From contig NC_047080.1 in assembly GCF_902459465.1 (NCBI RefSeq), forward strand, positions 6,177,214 through 6,241,213: 64,000 bases of DNA, in the 5' to 3' direction. Every line of letters begins with the position of its first letter. Within the stretch, counting starts at the first letter, position 1. Below the pieces are notes generated by a model. The model had not been told where the DNA came from. It made no database searches and saw nothing but the letters and a program-made list of their open reading frames with translations. Both the position numbers and the translations under genes were made by a program. Shown here one piece after another: positions 45,401 to 54,553 of the stretch. The DNA is from Asterias rubens. Its lineage: Eukaryota; Echinodermata; Asteroidea; Forcipulatida; Asteriidae.

Positions 45401-48400
45401 CCCTCATCATCAGGTATCCCTTGGATTTCTTCCCATTTGGTTCCCACTTCCAGCGAGTTGCCAAGAAGGTACCGAATTTTGCGCAACTATACAATCTATC
45501 TTAACTCCTCGGTGGCAGAATATTCTATGACGGTTCCCAGAAAGACAAGCACCCTTTCCCCAAAATGCATTGCTTTGGTTGGTTGAAAAGAACAATGGAA
45601 CCACGTCTGAATGCGCCCTGACAATCCCAGTCGCTTAGCCCCGACTGTGCAACGTGACTATAATTATGCATATTTCCCGGTGTTAAATCGGTTTACTGCA
45701 TATAAACCCTATTATAACTGCAGGAGAATCAGTGAAAATAAAAGAAAGTGAGTTTTTAATTCGAAGGTGTAATTTAAAGATGCTGTTTTGTTTTTACAAA
45801 GGTGCACAAATATTTATATTCTACATGTACAATGTCATGTACTAGTCTTTGAATTCAGCTCATGTGTGTTTATTTGGGTTGACATTTATGACATTAGGCC
45901 TGAGTGACTTGTGAAATTTATTACCCGACTAGTCATCACACTTCAAATAGTCACACTTTGGCAATAACTATTTGCAACAATGTTTATTTCCCAAGATGCA
46001 CTGCTGTGGAAATTTGACCTCAATTGGTTGTCAAAGTTGCAAGATAATAATGATTGAAAAAACACCCTTGTCACACAAAGTTTTGTGCTTTCAGATGCTT
46101 GATTTTGGGACCTCAAAATCTAATTCTGAGGTCTTGAAATCAAATTCGTGGAAAATTACTTCTTTCTCAAAAAATATGTTACGTCAGCTGTTTCTCACAA
46201 TGTTTTATACTATCAACAGCTCTCCATTGCTTGTTACCAAGTCAGTTTTTATGCTAACAATTTATTTGAGTAATTTCTAATAGTGTCCACTGCCTTTTAT
46301 TGTTTCAGCTGCAGATTTCCAGATGGAGTCAGACAGCGATGAAATAGAAGATGACAAATCACAAGAAGATGTGGAAGATACACATATTAAACAGAGCAAG
46401 TCAGTCAAGAAGCGAAAGGTAACAATCACTTATTTATATTTTTGTTAATTGGTTTTAAAGGCATGCAGGCAAACTTCAGTTGGGTTGGCTGAAGATGAGT
46501 TGGTAAAAGTGGTTGTAAAAACTTTATTGTGGTTATTTAAATTTTATGTTTTTTATGTACAGGCTAGTAGTCTGCTGAATGCCTCTCACACGGTGCATGC
46601 ATTGCTTTGATCAGTGTACGCTGTATGCCTTGAATTGATCAGCATGCGCCAAATGCGGGCACTGCATTGTTCAGTGTGCACTAAATGGATTGCATTTACC
46701 AGTGGTGGGTGGGCGTGCGCTTCCTGGTATGTTTTGTAACTATTTTGACCTTTTTTTCACTATTCTGATTTTTTCGTTGGGGGAGGCACCTAATGGCGCA
46801 CTTAAAAATTGTGTGTGAGGGGGTGGGGGCTGCAGGCCCATCCATAGCTCTAGCGCTGGGTGTAACATTAATGTGGCATCAGATGTCTCACTTTTTCCGT
46901 TGCAAATACATGTATGACACCTGTTGACAATTTCCCATACAGTGAAAAAGTCTTTGCCGTACTAACATTCTAGTACTTTGGAGGAGGAAGTTGAAAGGTC
47001 GCCGAGCTTTGTAATAAACAAAAAATACAAAATACTCTTACTGCTTGGATACATTTTTGCTATCATAACTAAGTACCATATTAAACTGTTTACCTTAAAT
47101 TTTGTTCTGTCCTTTGAAATATCTGTGCCAGATCTTGTTTTCACTTTTCAAGATGTACTGTATGTACAGTACTGAGCACAAACTAGAAATATAGAAAAAT
47201 AGTACTTGCGCAGGTAACTCAAACGTGAAAGGCAAGTTCTTAACACGCATGGTTTGCTTGTTTTGCTCAGAATGTGACACCCTCCACTCTAATCAGACCA
47301 GTCCATAATAGGGCGCAGGGGTGTATCAAGAAATATGTGCATCCATAACTAAATGCCTAATGATTACAATTTATAAATCTGCTGGGAAGTTAACTTATGT
47401 AAAGTGAAATACATATGCTCCTACTGTAAGAGTAAGTGCTTTGTGAGCCATACAAAAAAGTCTTGTCTGATTGCTGCCACGATGGGATGTTCAGTGTTCA
47501 TGCATGCATTTCATGAACATCTGCCAAACTGAAAAGTAGTAAATACTTTAACAAAAAATAACAACTGAACATTTCAAAAAGGTGTATTTATTATGATCGA
47601 TAAATGGGCTTAATAGTAGACTGATGAACTTATGATCTAAAAAAAATCATCAACGGACACCTTACATGTACACACAAGTACATGTAGCATTTATATGGTT
47701 AAATGAAACGTATTGAACTTATAAAGCTTCCAAATATACAATTATACCCTTTTCAATTATTAGGCTTGGCTCGCTACAATGTACTTGATTTTCAGGCTGA
47801 CAATGTTATCTGCAGCTAACATTACTTAAATTAGATGTGGCTTTTACACTTCAACAGGTAAAGAAAGCTTTGCCAAACTTGTCCAAACCTACAACCTATA
47901 GATTTGTTTGGTTTCAGTGTATCAATTGTTATTCATAAATCCCAGGGACAGTTTAACCATTCTGATTAGTCGAGAGGGCATCACGTAAGGATGTCTTAAC
48001 GGATGATACAAATGTATAAACACAGTAAAAAGTGTTTAAACATAGGCGTGACATGGGAGCTTATTGCGTGGTGTTATTTTATGCGTAACGCAATCAATAT
48101 TTTGTTATGCTTTTTAACAAAAGGGCAATAAGAAGTGGGAATAAGAGAGTAGCGACCAGGTCTGGACACCTTTCGTAATGTTTTAATATCAGTCTTCTCA
48201 CTTGGTGTATCCCAACATGAATACTAAAAACTAAAAAAACATTGGAAATTTGCAATGGAAGAAAAAAACACCCTGGTCACACAAGTTGTGTGCTTTCAGA
48301 TGCTTGATTGAGATCTCAAAATTCAACTGAAATATTTCAGTGAGAAATGACTTCTTTCTCAAAAACTGTGTAAATTCATAAGAGCCAAGGATGATACTTT

Positions 48401-51400
48401 GTAGTGATATAAAAGGTTTTTTGAAATAATTTTGCATTTTGGTGGGGTGGAGTTAAAAACCAGTTTTTCAAACCCCCAAATCGGCCTAAAATGGCCAAAA
48501 AACAAAATGAGCCTTAACCATGGCAACGGGCTATATATAGAATTGAAAATGCAATTTTGTTTACTTTCACCCCAAAGCCCTTCCACCAACAAAGTATAAA
48601 CACTGTTTAGAAAAACAAAATGTTCTCAAACTATTATTCTCTTAAAGGCAGTGGACACTTTTGGTAATTACTCAAAATAATTATCATCATAAAACCTTTC
48701 TTGATTACAAGTAATGGGGAGAGGTTGATAGTATAAAACATTGTGAGAAACAGCTCCCTCTGAAGTGACTTAGATTTTAGGAAGAAGTAATTTTCCACAA
48801 ATTTGATTTCAGGACCTCAAGTTTAGAATTTGAGGTCTTGAAATCCAGCATCCGAAAGCACACAACTTCGTGTGACGAGGGTGTTTTTTCTTTCATTATT
48901 AGCTCGCAACTTCGACAACCGATGGGCTCAAATTTTCACGGGTTTGTTATTTTATGCATGTTGAGATACATCAACTGTGAAGAATAATCTTTGACAAGTA
49001 CCAATAGTGTCCACTATCTTTAATAAAAAGTCTTACAACCAAAAATATAAAAACCTTTAGTGTGAATACCTTGTTTGTGAGTGATACAAACATAGAATTT
49101 ATAAGGACTAGATGTGGTAGATTTCAAAAAGTGATTCCCGAGTTTTATCACTGAGAACACGTCTTTTCTGAAGGAAATGTCTGTACATGCATTAGAGGTC
49201 GGCTACAGAATGCTCAGAAACATTTACTGTAGTTGTTACATTTTGTAATGGATGTACATGTAGTCCATAGGAAACAGAAAAAATGGAGAGAGTCTCTTCT
49301 TACCTCAAGTAAAAACATGGTAAAGTGTTTTTTCTCCAAAACACTCCAAGCCAAAATTCTGAGAATCATGAGGTCAAATAAACCCGCGCGACAAAGGAAT
49401 TGTGACTTCATTGGCGCTATTTGATGTGGAAAATTAGTAATATTTAATTTAAGTAAAAAATGCACCTCTCTGCGCGGCTTTTTCAGCCAAGAGTAAAAAA
49501 CTGCTTGTTCTTTTTTATCTATGATAATGATATGTAATGACCCCTTGACGTCATTGGCACCTTTTCCCAATGGCGTTTGTGCACAGTTCTCCAGCTTTGG
49601 TCAATTGAGGGTGCTATTTTGCTCTTCAAATAGCGCTGATGACATCACGATTCTTGTGTCGTACGGGTTTGTTTGACCTCACGTTTTTCAGAAGTTTGGC
49701 TTGGAGTGTTTGGGAGAAAAACCGTTTTTGGGCAGTTCCACGGGGTCGGACGTACATTTCGGACACTTTAACAGAGTGTATTATTACAGATATTATTCTG
49801 GATAGAGGTATAAGGCAGTCACTAAAGTTATTTTATCAAAAAATTATTCATCCATGTCTTTGGATATAGACGCCATTCGCCCAAAACACCATGGTGTCGG
49901 ACGTACTCAGAGAAACGCCTTTTTATGGAAACCAATATTTGTAGTTCAAACTCTGTGATGTGTTTGAACTTTAATGCAATTTTTTCTTATTTATGGATTC
50001 ATCAGACCTCTGTCATTACACTTTACCATAAGACATTTGGTTTTTAAATTTGAATTTTAAGGAACAGCATTTAATATATTGGTGTCGGACGTACATTTCA
50101 CAGTGTCGGACGTACTTGTCCGAAATTGCATTCAAAAATAGGTAACAATCAGTTCAACTTTTCACTTTTGTTATAAAATAATGATTTAATCTACCAATTT
50201 GGTGTTGTAATATCAGATTAAATCATTATTTGTTGAAAAAAGTGGTTTAATTGTCAAATTATACAACGTTTTGAGATCAATAGAAACAATGTGCATGTGT
50301 AATGCAACTTGTACATGATGTACATGCGTATCCTTATGCATTGCTGTGGCAACCAAAACTGGCAAAACACCCAAGTTTCAAAATGTTGCCTAACAATGAA
50401 AGATATGAGTCTGCAAAATAAAATTTGGTCCAAATATATTGTAGATTGGACTTGTGTTTAAAAAAAATAAAGGATTAAAGTTCTTGGTGGGTAACTGCTG
50501 CCAAGGTCAAAGGTCACCAAGAATGTTGGTGTTAAATGTTTTGATATTTTCTCTCAAGAACCAACTTTAGAGCATTGTCAGCAGATTACTAAATGAATAG
50601 GCGCTCTATCCTTGCTTGGGGGTAACCACATGTACCTGAATTTAACAAATATACTGCAAAAACCAAGCTTTTCTTATATTAATTATAAGTACCAGTGGGT
50701 TTTGGAAATGGAAATTAAAATTTTCTGCGGATTAAAATTATTGTGTTTTTAGCAGCCAGTAGAAAAAAAGGGGAATGAAATACACTTGTTTTGAGGCAAG
50801 ATTTTAGTGATTTGGGTGAGAGTTACCCTAGGTACCAATTTATAGCTTTGTATGATATTTTAAAGGCGTTCAAAAAGGCTTTCACATAATTATTTTGGAG
50901 GTGTCGGACGTACTGGTGTCGGACGTACAAACAAAATGCACGTCCGACACCAGGATTTTGTACGATTAAGAAGATTTTTTTAGAGAAATAATTCCATGTT
51001 TAGATAGAGGGCATCAATTGTGCTTTGAAGTGTTAATTTGAAAATTTTCTGCCCATGGTTGAAAAAGGGAGATTAAAATATTCACTATTTTGGTGTCGGA
51101 CGTACATCGGAAAAGTAAGTTTCCTAAAATATTGAATATCATAAAATTTTGAAAGATTTTATTTTTTTTTTTTTCCCCATCATTGTGTTGTTACCATAGC
51201 AAACTTCAAACAGGTGCAAAACCAAAACAAACACTATTTAACCACAGTAAAAATTTTGATTAACTTGGCAAAACATTATTTTTGAGCAAATTGCACTATT
51301 TTTTAAGTACTTTTTCAGTCGAAAATAGCACTTGAGCCGCTGAATATTTTCAGTAACAAATTATATTTTGTTAAAATTCATACAATTAGCTACAAAATGA

Positions 51401-53123
51401 TGCCTAATTTGCCACATTAGTGCCATTTTGAAATTTTTGCACTGAGGTTTACATTTCTATGGAACTGCCCTTTTACTATGTTTTAACGTGAGGTTAGAGT
51501 CTCGTTATATTTTTGTTCTGTTTTTTTATGGACTGCATCTATAAAAAAAATGTAAAAACTATACATTTCTGAGCAGTCTGTAGCCGCTGTTTAAACTGCC
51601 GTTTGAACTGCCGTTTGAAATCTTGCAGGGTCGTGGCCATATCCAACACATGAACAAACTTATCATGGTGCATTTTATTTTACAGTCATCATATTCACCT
51701 TGCTCCAAATAATATTTTGTTCCGGCAATTGAATATGTATGAAGTATAGTAAAACAAATATAACATGGTTTACCCTCAAACCATGTTATGTATTGTAAAA
51801 TGGTTAGTGGTGTTCATTGTCTTTTTTTAAGAGTTTCAGATTCTAAAAATTGACGGATTGCATGTGTTTTTCCAGTCACAAGTTGTTTTTCATCCCATCC
51901 CAGAAAACCCCAAGCTACGGAGAAACCTCATATTATAAGATAATGTACATGTATGCAACATTTTTGAACAAGTTTGCGCTTGCGTATTCCCAAAGAGCAT
52001 TGCCAGACTGATAATTCAATTAGATGAGACGTGGTGAACAAGTTTGCGCTTGCGTATTGCCAAAGAGCATTGCCAGACTGATAATTCAATTAGATGAGAC
52101 GTGGTGAACAAGTTTGCGCTTGCGTATTGTCAAAGAGCATTGCCAGACTGATAATTCAATTAGATGAGACGTGGTGAACAAGTTTGCGCTTGCGTATTGC
52201 CAAAGAGCATTGCCAGACTGATAATTCAATTAGATGAGACGTGGTGAACAAGTTTGCGCTTGCGTATTGTCAAAGAGCATTGCCAGACTGATAATTCAAT
52301 TAGATGAGACGTGGTGAACAAGTTTGCGCTTGCGTAATGCCAAAGAGCATTGCCAGACTGATAATTCAATTAGATGAGACGTGGTGAACAAGTTTGCGCT
52401 TGCGTAATGCCAAAGAGCATTGCCAGACTGATAATTCAATTAGATGAGACACGGCAAGAGCTTTCTTTGCTGCATGGCAGTGTCAAACTTTAATAAAAAG
52501 TTTGCACTAAACGTTGATCTTTTGTCAAATTTATTTCATCATTTTCAAATTTTTCTACTACTACTACTACTTATACTTAGTACTGTACTGTACTAAAGGA
52601 ATACTGTACTAAGGGAATAAAAGAGTAGTGACTCGTTCTTAAACTGCTGTTTAAAAACCTTGCAGGGTTGTGGCCGAATGGCCCTTGCCTTTGGCTCGGG
52701 CCTTTATCACACGGCAATGACCATGCCGATATAAACGGCCGTTTAAGAACTCGTTGCTACCTTTTTTTCCCGTTAGTACAGTACAGCCCCTCTTTATTTT
52801 TGTTCCAAGTGTTTGAACCTTTTCACAGTTAGGTTGAAGAAACTTACAACTTTGAATTGATTTGATGAAACTGTTGCAGTACTTGCTGACAGCAAAGGAT
52901 TGGGCCTTTATGGCACAGCCACGACCCTGCCAGTTTTAAATCGCAGTTTAAGAACTCGTCACTGCCCATTTATTCCCTTAGTTGTGCATAATTTAAACAC
53001 TGTTTAAAAACAAACAAATGTTATCAAACTATTTGCTTTCAGAATGTTGTGGATGACACTCAAAGTATGGAACTAGATGAACCACTTCACAAAGATAAAA
53101 AGAAGTGTAAACGCAATCTGTGA
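33292..53123 (+). CDS. SURF2: Surfeit locus protein 2, complete six-exon gene
   Basis: Exons 33292-33429, 38240-38397, 39473-39576, 40985-41146, 46309-46418 and 53043-53123 join with matching phases to 753 nt, 250 aa, close to the usual length of about 256. Motifs in order: DVQMFLRMHPSLSF, CSLTGHEMPCK, YTSGRKYQRL, FKPHIVPSKK, HQLFCTLTLRHM, HIKGKKYTRAL, an acidic Ser-rich segment SDGESDDSMSDLLP, then a lysine-rich C-terminus KDKKKCKRNL. SURF2 is a conserved nucleolar/nuclear protein reported in connection with ribosome biogenesis; it has no known catalytic motif. It diverges from the acyltransferase gene and converges with the factor B-like gene. Confidence 0.96.
33536..33625. repeat. Hairpin with 21-bp perfect arms
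   Basis: The arm AGCCCACCTTGTTGAGCTGT(T) pairs with (A)ACAGCTCAACAAGGTGGGCT. The loop holds copies of GATGTTAAAAGC and their complement (TTTAACATCG). It lies in SURF2 intron 1, about 105 bp after exon 1. Confidence 0.9.
33627..33920. repeat. Foldback MITE with GGGTGCGTTCGTTTAGCTTC termini
   Basis: The ends GGGTGCGTTCGTTTAGCTTC and GAAGCTAAACGAACGCACCC are perfectly inverted, and GTATGGCGCCACCACTT/AAGTGGTGGCGCCATAC pair further inside. It directly follows the 33536-33625 hairpin. Confidence 0.9.
33930..34110. repeat. Irregular cluster of GTCGCCCCC motifs
   Basis: About ten copies of (G)TCGCCCCC or TTGCCCCC occur at uneven spacing of roughly 11-25 bp (for example AAGTCGCCCCC, AATGTCGCCCCC, TTCGCCCCC). 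They are strongly C-rich on one strand in an AT-rich region. Confidence 0.85.
34167..34224. repeat. Degenerate interstitial telomere-type repeats
   Basis: TTACCCTAACCCTAACCC (34167-34184) and CCCTAACCCTAA (34213-34224) match the metazoan TTAGGG telomere repeat on the opposite strand, with degenerate sequence between. Confidence 0.7.
34449..34568. repeat. Uninterrupted copy of the repeat hit by the Harbinger-like element
   Basis: CTTCAGTTATTGGTGGCTAA...GTATAGCATTAAGGAGG...GGAGGAGCC aligns to 30715-30791 joined to 31704-31760, with TAA present once at the junction. Confidence 0.85.
34861..36353. repeat. Minisatellite, 31-bp unit, about 47 copies
   Basis: The unit is AGTTGGTTGGAGTACAAGCT plus GGTTTAGTATG, with a frequent variant ACTTGGGTTGAGTACAAGCT. 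It shows some higher-order repetition (35920-36040 resembles 36090-36210). It lies in SURF2 intron 1, directly 3' of a LINE relic read on the minus strand. Confidence 0.96.
36380..37955 (-). mobile_element. LINE relic, 5'-truncated, RT and C-terminal Cys/His region
   Basis: Minus-strand motifs in order: DYRGISLLSIAGEIFACALL (about 37950), LPESQCGFRPGRSTIDMIF, LTKAFDTVSREGLW, then after decay of the YADD region FKYLGSVISNYGSLDKDIST (about 37190), LNGCETWTLY, RWTGHVIRMED, LPKQMFYGEL. It ends with FPCPNCGRLWRSRLDCTHV, a degenerate Cys/His motif common at the end of such elements. Several frameshifts and stops. It belongs to a different clade from the STR-like elements elsewhere in the window. 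Confidence 0.88.
38240..38397 (+). CDS. SURF2: SURF2 exon 2
   Basis: The acceptor TTAAAAG precedes GTTCAGTGC. It encodes VQCSLTGHEMPCKIAAMESY, TSGRKYQRLREF and CDLEQFKPHIVPSKKK, ending CGTGG|GTAAGT (phase 2). It holds the most conserved SURF2 block. Confidence 0.96.
38724..39069. repeat. Foldback repeat with AGAATAA...GTGGGCACAACCATG arms
   Basis: The left arm (about 38724-38785) is the reverse complement of the right arm (about 38995-39069), and two inner copies of TCTGAAAA(G/T)AGC(C/T)GGTTT(A/G)GTCTC sit in direct and inverted orientation. It lies in SURF2 intron 2. Confidence 0.7.
39473..39576 (+). CDS. SURF2: SURF2 exon 3
   Basis: The acceptor GATATGTAG precedes ACACCAG. It encodes HQLFCTLTLRHMTRLPVDV, QRHIKGKKYTRALAK and ends AAAGT|GTGAGT (phase 1). 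HQLFCxLTLRHxNK is a conserved SURF2 motif. Confidence 0.95.
39605..39905 (+). repeat. tRNA-like SINE split by a MITE
   Basis: The A-box-like GTGGTCTAGTGGTAAACTCT ends at 39634, and the B-box-like GGGGTTGAACCC lies at about 39847. Between them sits a 196-bp element (39635-39830) with ACAATCCCGGCC/GGCCGGGATTGT termini. Confidence 0.65.
39635..39830. repeat. MITE with ACAATCCCGGCC termini inside a SINE
   Basis: ACAATCCCGGCCAAAATGCT...GGGCC is mirrored by GGCCCAACGAGATATGGCCGGGATTGT. Its insertion separates the two promoter boxes of the SINE. Confidence 0.75.
40117..40845. repeat. Non-autonomous DNA transposon rich in GATC and GCGTTCACAC motifs
   Basis: Terminal inverted repeats CACCGCGTTTTCACTAGATC and GATCAAGTGTGAACGCGGTG. 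Inside, GATC(T/C)GATC, CTCCCTTTG and GCGTTCACAC(T) recur in both orientations, concentrated at 40625-40845. It lies in SURF2 intron 3. Confidence 0.8.
40985..41146 (+). CDS. SURF2: SURF2 exon 4
   Basis: The acceptor TTTTACAG precedes ACAATGAG. It encodes NECKSLGIPFKPCGKIPRKD, MEWDGEKEARRN and DGESDDSMSDLLP, ending CCAG|GTATGT (phase 1). The SDDSMxDL acidic motif matches the vertebrate protein. Confidence 0.95.
41172..41570. repeat. Inverted copy of the 28145-28560 repeat
   Basis: AATACCTCAGACAGTTTTGC...CTATTGGTGGAGAGC, CATTCCTATTGGTCGAGAGC and GGGAATCAAAGTGTGTTGAAT are the reverse complement of the tail at 28145-28560, at roughly 80-85% by eye. It starts 25 bp after the SURF2 exon 4 donor. 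Confidence 0.85.
41580..42880. other. SURF2 intron 4, 5' part
   Basis: Contains a TCGAAA/TATCGA-rich foldback (about 41590-41720) and unassigned sequence. A GC-richer patch at 42640-42740 (CGGCGCCGTCG) followed by GAAG|GTAAGAC could be an unrelated transcription start or exon end, but no protein supports it. Confidence 0.35.
42900..45420 (-). mobile_element. Decayed tyrosine-recombinase retroelement (DIRS/Ngaro-like) relic
   Basis: Minus-strand remnants in order: a decayed frame at about 45410-45040 with stops at 45330 and 45170 (VTLVGNTSTVNTERFQTSSV, GLIIANIPQI); a gag-like region at about 44583-44241 split by a frameshift (IHTWTSAFFTYAAVYLRAHL, GGWRTFRMRQQLTPVRSW, IDDELWALHV); and a recombinase-like segment at about 43475-43320 (KMKEFCRRLDHRQDSRCPIT, FPVLSSLV). 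The W...YD.QFR...W..ID.ELW pattern and the RxPIT..IL pattern are known from DIRS/YR elements. The block is richer in C and pyrimidine on the plus strand than its flanks. The RT domain was not found. Confidence 0.5.
46000..46297 (+). repeat. MITE, AGGCAGTGGACACT family, ending at a SURF2 acceptor
   Basis: The core matches other copies (TCAATTGGTTGTCAAAGTTG, TTTTGTGCTTTCAGATGCTT). Its end, ATAGTGTCCACTGCCTTTTA, runs straight into TTGTTTCAG, the SURF2 exon 5 acceptor. Confidence 0.88.
46309..46418 (+). CDS. SURF2: SURF2 exon 5
   Basis: The acceptor TTGTTTCAG precedes CTGCAGATT. It encodes ADFQMESDSDEIEDDKSQED and KQSKSVKKRK, ending AAAG|GTAACA (phase 0). It is an acidic then basic low-complexity segment, poorly conserved but in the expected position. 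Confidence 0.88.
46420..48150. other. SURF2 intron 5, 5' part
   Basis: No exon seen. About 47930-48155 resembles the foldback-headed repeats (GGGACAGTTTAACCATTCTG...AAGTGGGAATAAGAGAG). The rest is AT-rich with no identifiable element. Confidence 0.45.
48165..48370 (+). repeat. MITE, AGGCAGTGGACACT family, 3'-truncated copy
   Basis: GGACACCTTTCGTAATG...CAGTCTTCTCACTTGGTGTATC to GACTTCTTTCTCAAAAACTG, then the match ends. Confidence 0.75.
48642..49023 (-). repeat. MITE, AGGCAGTGGACACT family, full-length reference copy
   Basis: TTAA+AGGCAGTGGACACTTTTGGT at 48642 and ACCAATAGTGTCCACTATCT+TTAA ending at 49023. It is 382 bp, inverted relative to most copies here. It is non-coding. Confidence 0.92.
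49285..51510. repeat. Foldback element interrupted in its right arm
   Basis: The left arm (about 49285-49420) is complementary to a right arm made of 49629-49729 plus 51471-51510 (GGCTTGGAGTGTTTGGGAGA, then TTTTACTATGTTTTAACGTGAGG). The break in the right arm is the element at 49730-51470. Confidence 0.75.
49730..51470. mobile_element. Non-coding element with 11-bp termini and repeated GGTGTCGGACGTAC
   Basis: The ends GGGCAGTTCCA and TGGAACTGCCC are inverted. GTCGGACGTAC occurs at 49745-49755, 49893-49906, 50081-50094, 50103-50115, 50900-50913, 50915-50928 and 51092-51105, plus one inverted copy (CACGTCCGACACC, about 50939-50951). No ORF above chance. It lies in SURF2 intron 5. Confidence 0.8.
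51967..52450. repeat. Tandem array of seven 70-bp units
   Basis: Unit GTGGTGAACAAGTTTGCGCT...CAATTAGATGAGAC; copies start at 52031, 52101 and so on, nearly identical. Alternate units carry GTATTGC, GTATTGT or GTAATGC, showing a two-unit higher-order pattern. It lies in SURF2 intron 5. Confidence 0.97.
52610..52985. repeat. Two foldback heads of the AAGGGAATAAAAG family
   Basis: GGGAATAAAAGAGTAGTGAC...CGTTTAAGAACTCGTTGCTACC (about 52613-52768) and ATGGCACAGCCACGACC...TTTAAGAACTCGTCACTGCCC (about 52910-52982) match the head at 26143-26283. Confidence 0.7.
53043..53123 (+). CDS. SURF2: SURF2 exon 6 (terminal)
   Basis: The acceptor GCTTTCAG precedes AATGTTGTGG. It encodes NVVDDTQSMELDEPLHKDKK and ends KCKRNL with TGA at 53121-53123. 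The lysine-rich C-terminus is typical of SURF2. Confidence 0.92.
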   Translation, partial: NVVDDTQSMELDEPLHKDKKKCKRNL

Positions 53124-53189
53124 GTCTGTGACCTCACTCACCCAACTTTGGAAAAGGTACATGATCATTAAATGTAAAAATAGCTAATC

Positions 53190-53223
53190 AATAAAAATTA
53201 ATTGTGTATGTACATAAAATAAA
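53190..53223 (+). promoter_or_regulatory. SURF2: SURF2 poly(A) signals
   Basis: AATAAA occurs at 53190-53195 and 53218-53223, 67 and 95 nt after the stop. Confidence 0.6.
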
Positions 53224-53394
53224 CAAAACTGTTTTATGAAATGTTTATTTACAGAGCTACAATGTTGTTACAAAAACCTATGGATAGTGCCCAAACTCTT
53301 ATATCAATATACATGTACAGTTGTATACATTAATAGTAAACTTCAATTCTGATTAAATACATGTTCATCTGGATTACAGATTGTCATGAACTTC

Positions 53395-53937
53395 GAGTAT
53401 TAATTTTGGTTTTACCCATACACCGATGTGTGTTAGCATTGTATACTCAGTACTTTCCCGAGTCCTGTGACAAAATATCACAGGCATATTACTCGGGTGG
53501 CGAACCCATGACCCTTACAATTTTTAGAGTAGTGTCTCACCAACTAGACTACCGTGATAGCCCGGTAGCTAGAGGCAGTTCCAATCAGCGGGTACTGCAA
53601 CGATATATCACCTGACTCTCGGAAGTACTGAGTATACAGTGCTAATTCACACGGAGGTGTATGGGTAAAAACCCAAATAAATATTCTTTATCCCAGATGC
53701 AAATCTAACACCTATTAAATACCTTTGCAGTACCCACTGCCAAACATAGCATTGGAACTGCCTCTAGCTACCAGGTTGGTGAGACACTGCTCTAGAATTG
53801 CAAGGGTCGTGGGTTTGAATCCCGAGCGAGTAATATGCCTGTTATACTTTTTCACAGGACTCAGGAAAGTACTGAGTATACAGTGCTAACACACATCAGT
53901 GTATGGGTAAAAACCAAAATGAAATTAATTTTCTTAT
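53395..53937. repeat. Inverted pair of tRNA-derived SINEs
   Basis: The copy at about 53720-53937 (+) reads GTTGGTGAGACACTGCTCTA, then the B-box-like GTGGGTTTGAATCCCGAGC, GGACTCAGGAAAGTACTGAG and CATCAGTGTATGGGTAAAAACC. The copy at about 53395-53690 is the same family on the minus strand. Remnants of the same tail occur at about 1355-1430, 36420-36460 and 63605-63710. Confidence 0.75.
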
Positions 53938-54024
53938 CCCTGATGCAAATTTAACATTTATGAATTGCACAAATCAAGAAATTGTGATTCAGCAACTAGA
54001 CGACAACTATTTTTTCTAGACATT

Positions 54025-54110
54025 GTTAAATCAGCAGTTAGCTGGGGATTTGAACCCACAACCTTGTAATTGCAAATCCTGCAGTCTAACAACTTGACCA
54101 CTGTCATAGA
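54025..54110 (-). repeat. tRNA-like SINE head
   Basis: On the minus strand CAGTGGTCAAGTTGTTAGACTGC (A-box-like) and GTTGTGGGTTCAAATCCCC (B-box-like) have tRNA spacing, but the arms do not form a clean cloverleaf. Confidence 0.55.
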
Positions 54111-54317
54111 GGGCCTTGGACTCATAATCCACACAACTTAAAAACAAATGATTTCATTAAACAGACTGATCCATTAAGCTCCTCCACTTTGTTTTGACCT
54201 GGTACATTTACAGACATTTATAAAACGTCATAGAAATTAATAATATGTCGATGTAATTTTTTAGAACTGCCATGCTGGCCACTGTGATGTTGAAATTGCA
54301 TGATCAACCACACTAAC

Positions 54318-54323
54318 TTTATT
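54318..54323 (-). promoter_or_regulatory. Possible poly(A) signal of the factor B-like gene
   Basis: AATAAA on the minus strand about 230 nt after the stop codon; the nearest clear hexamer. Confidence 0.35.
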
Positions 54324-54553
54324 AATAATACATAGCTCGAAGGGTGATGTTTACATACAATTAAACTATGAACAACTTGTTTCAGAAATTCACATTTTGA
54401 TTGATAGAGTACTGGTATTGTATTAAGATGTCAGCTTCTCCCGTCTCATGTGGTGTTACCCCATTCATGAAAGTGCAATAATCAAGCAGTAATACCTCAA
54501 GTCAATGGGGAGGGGGAGGGGGTAATGTGTATGTTCAAGTTCAGTTGTTTATA

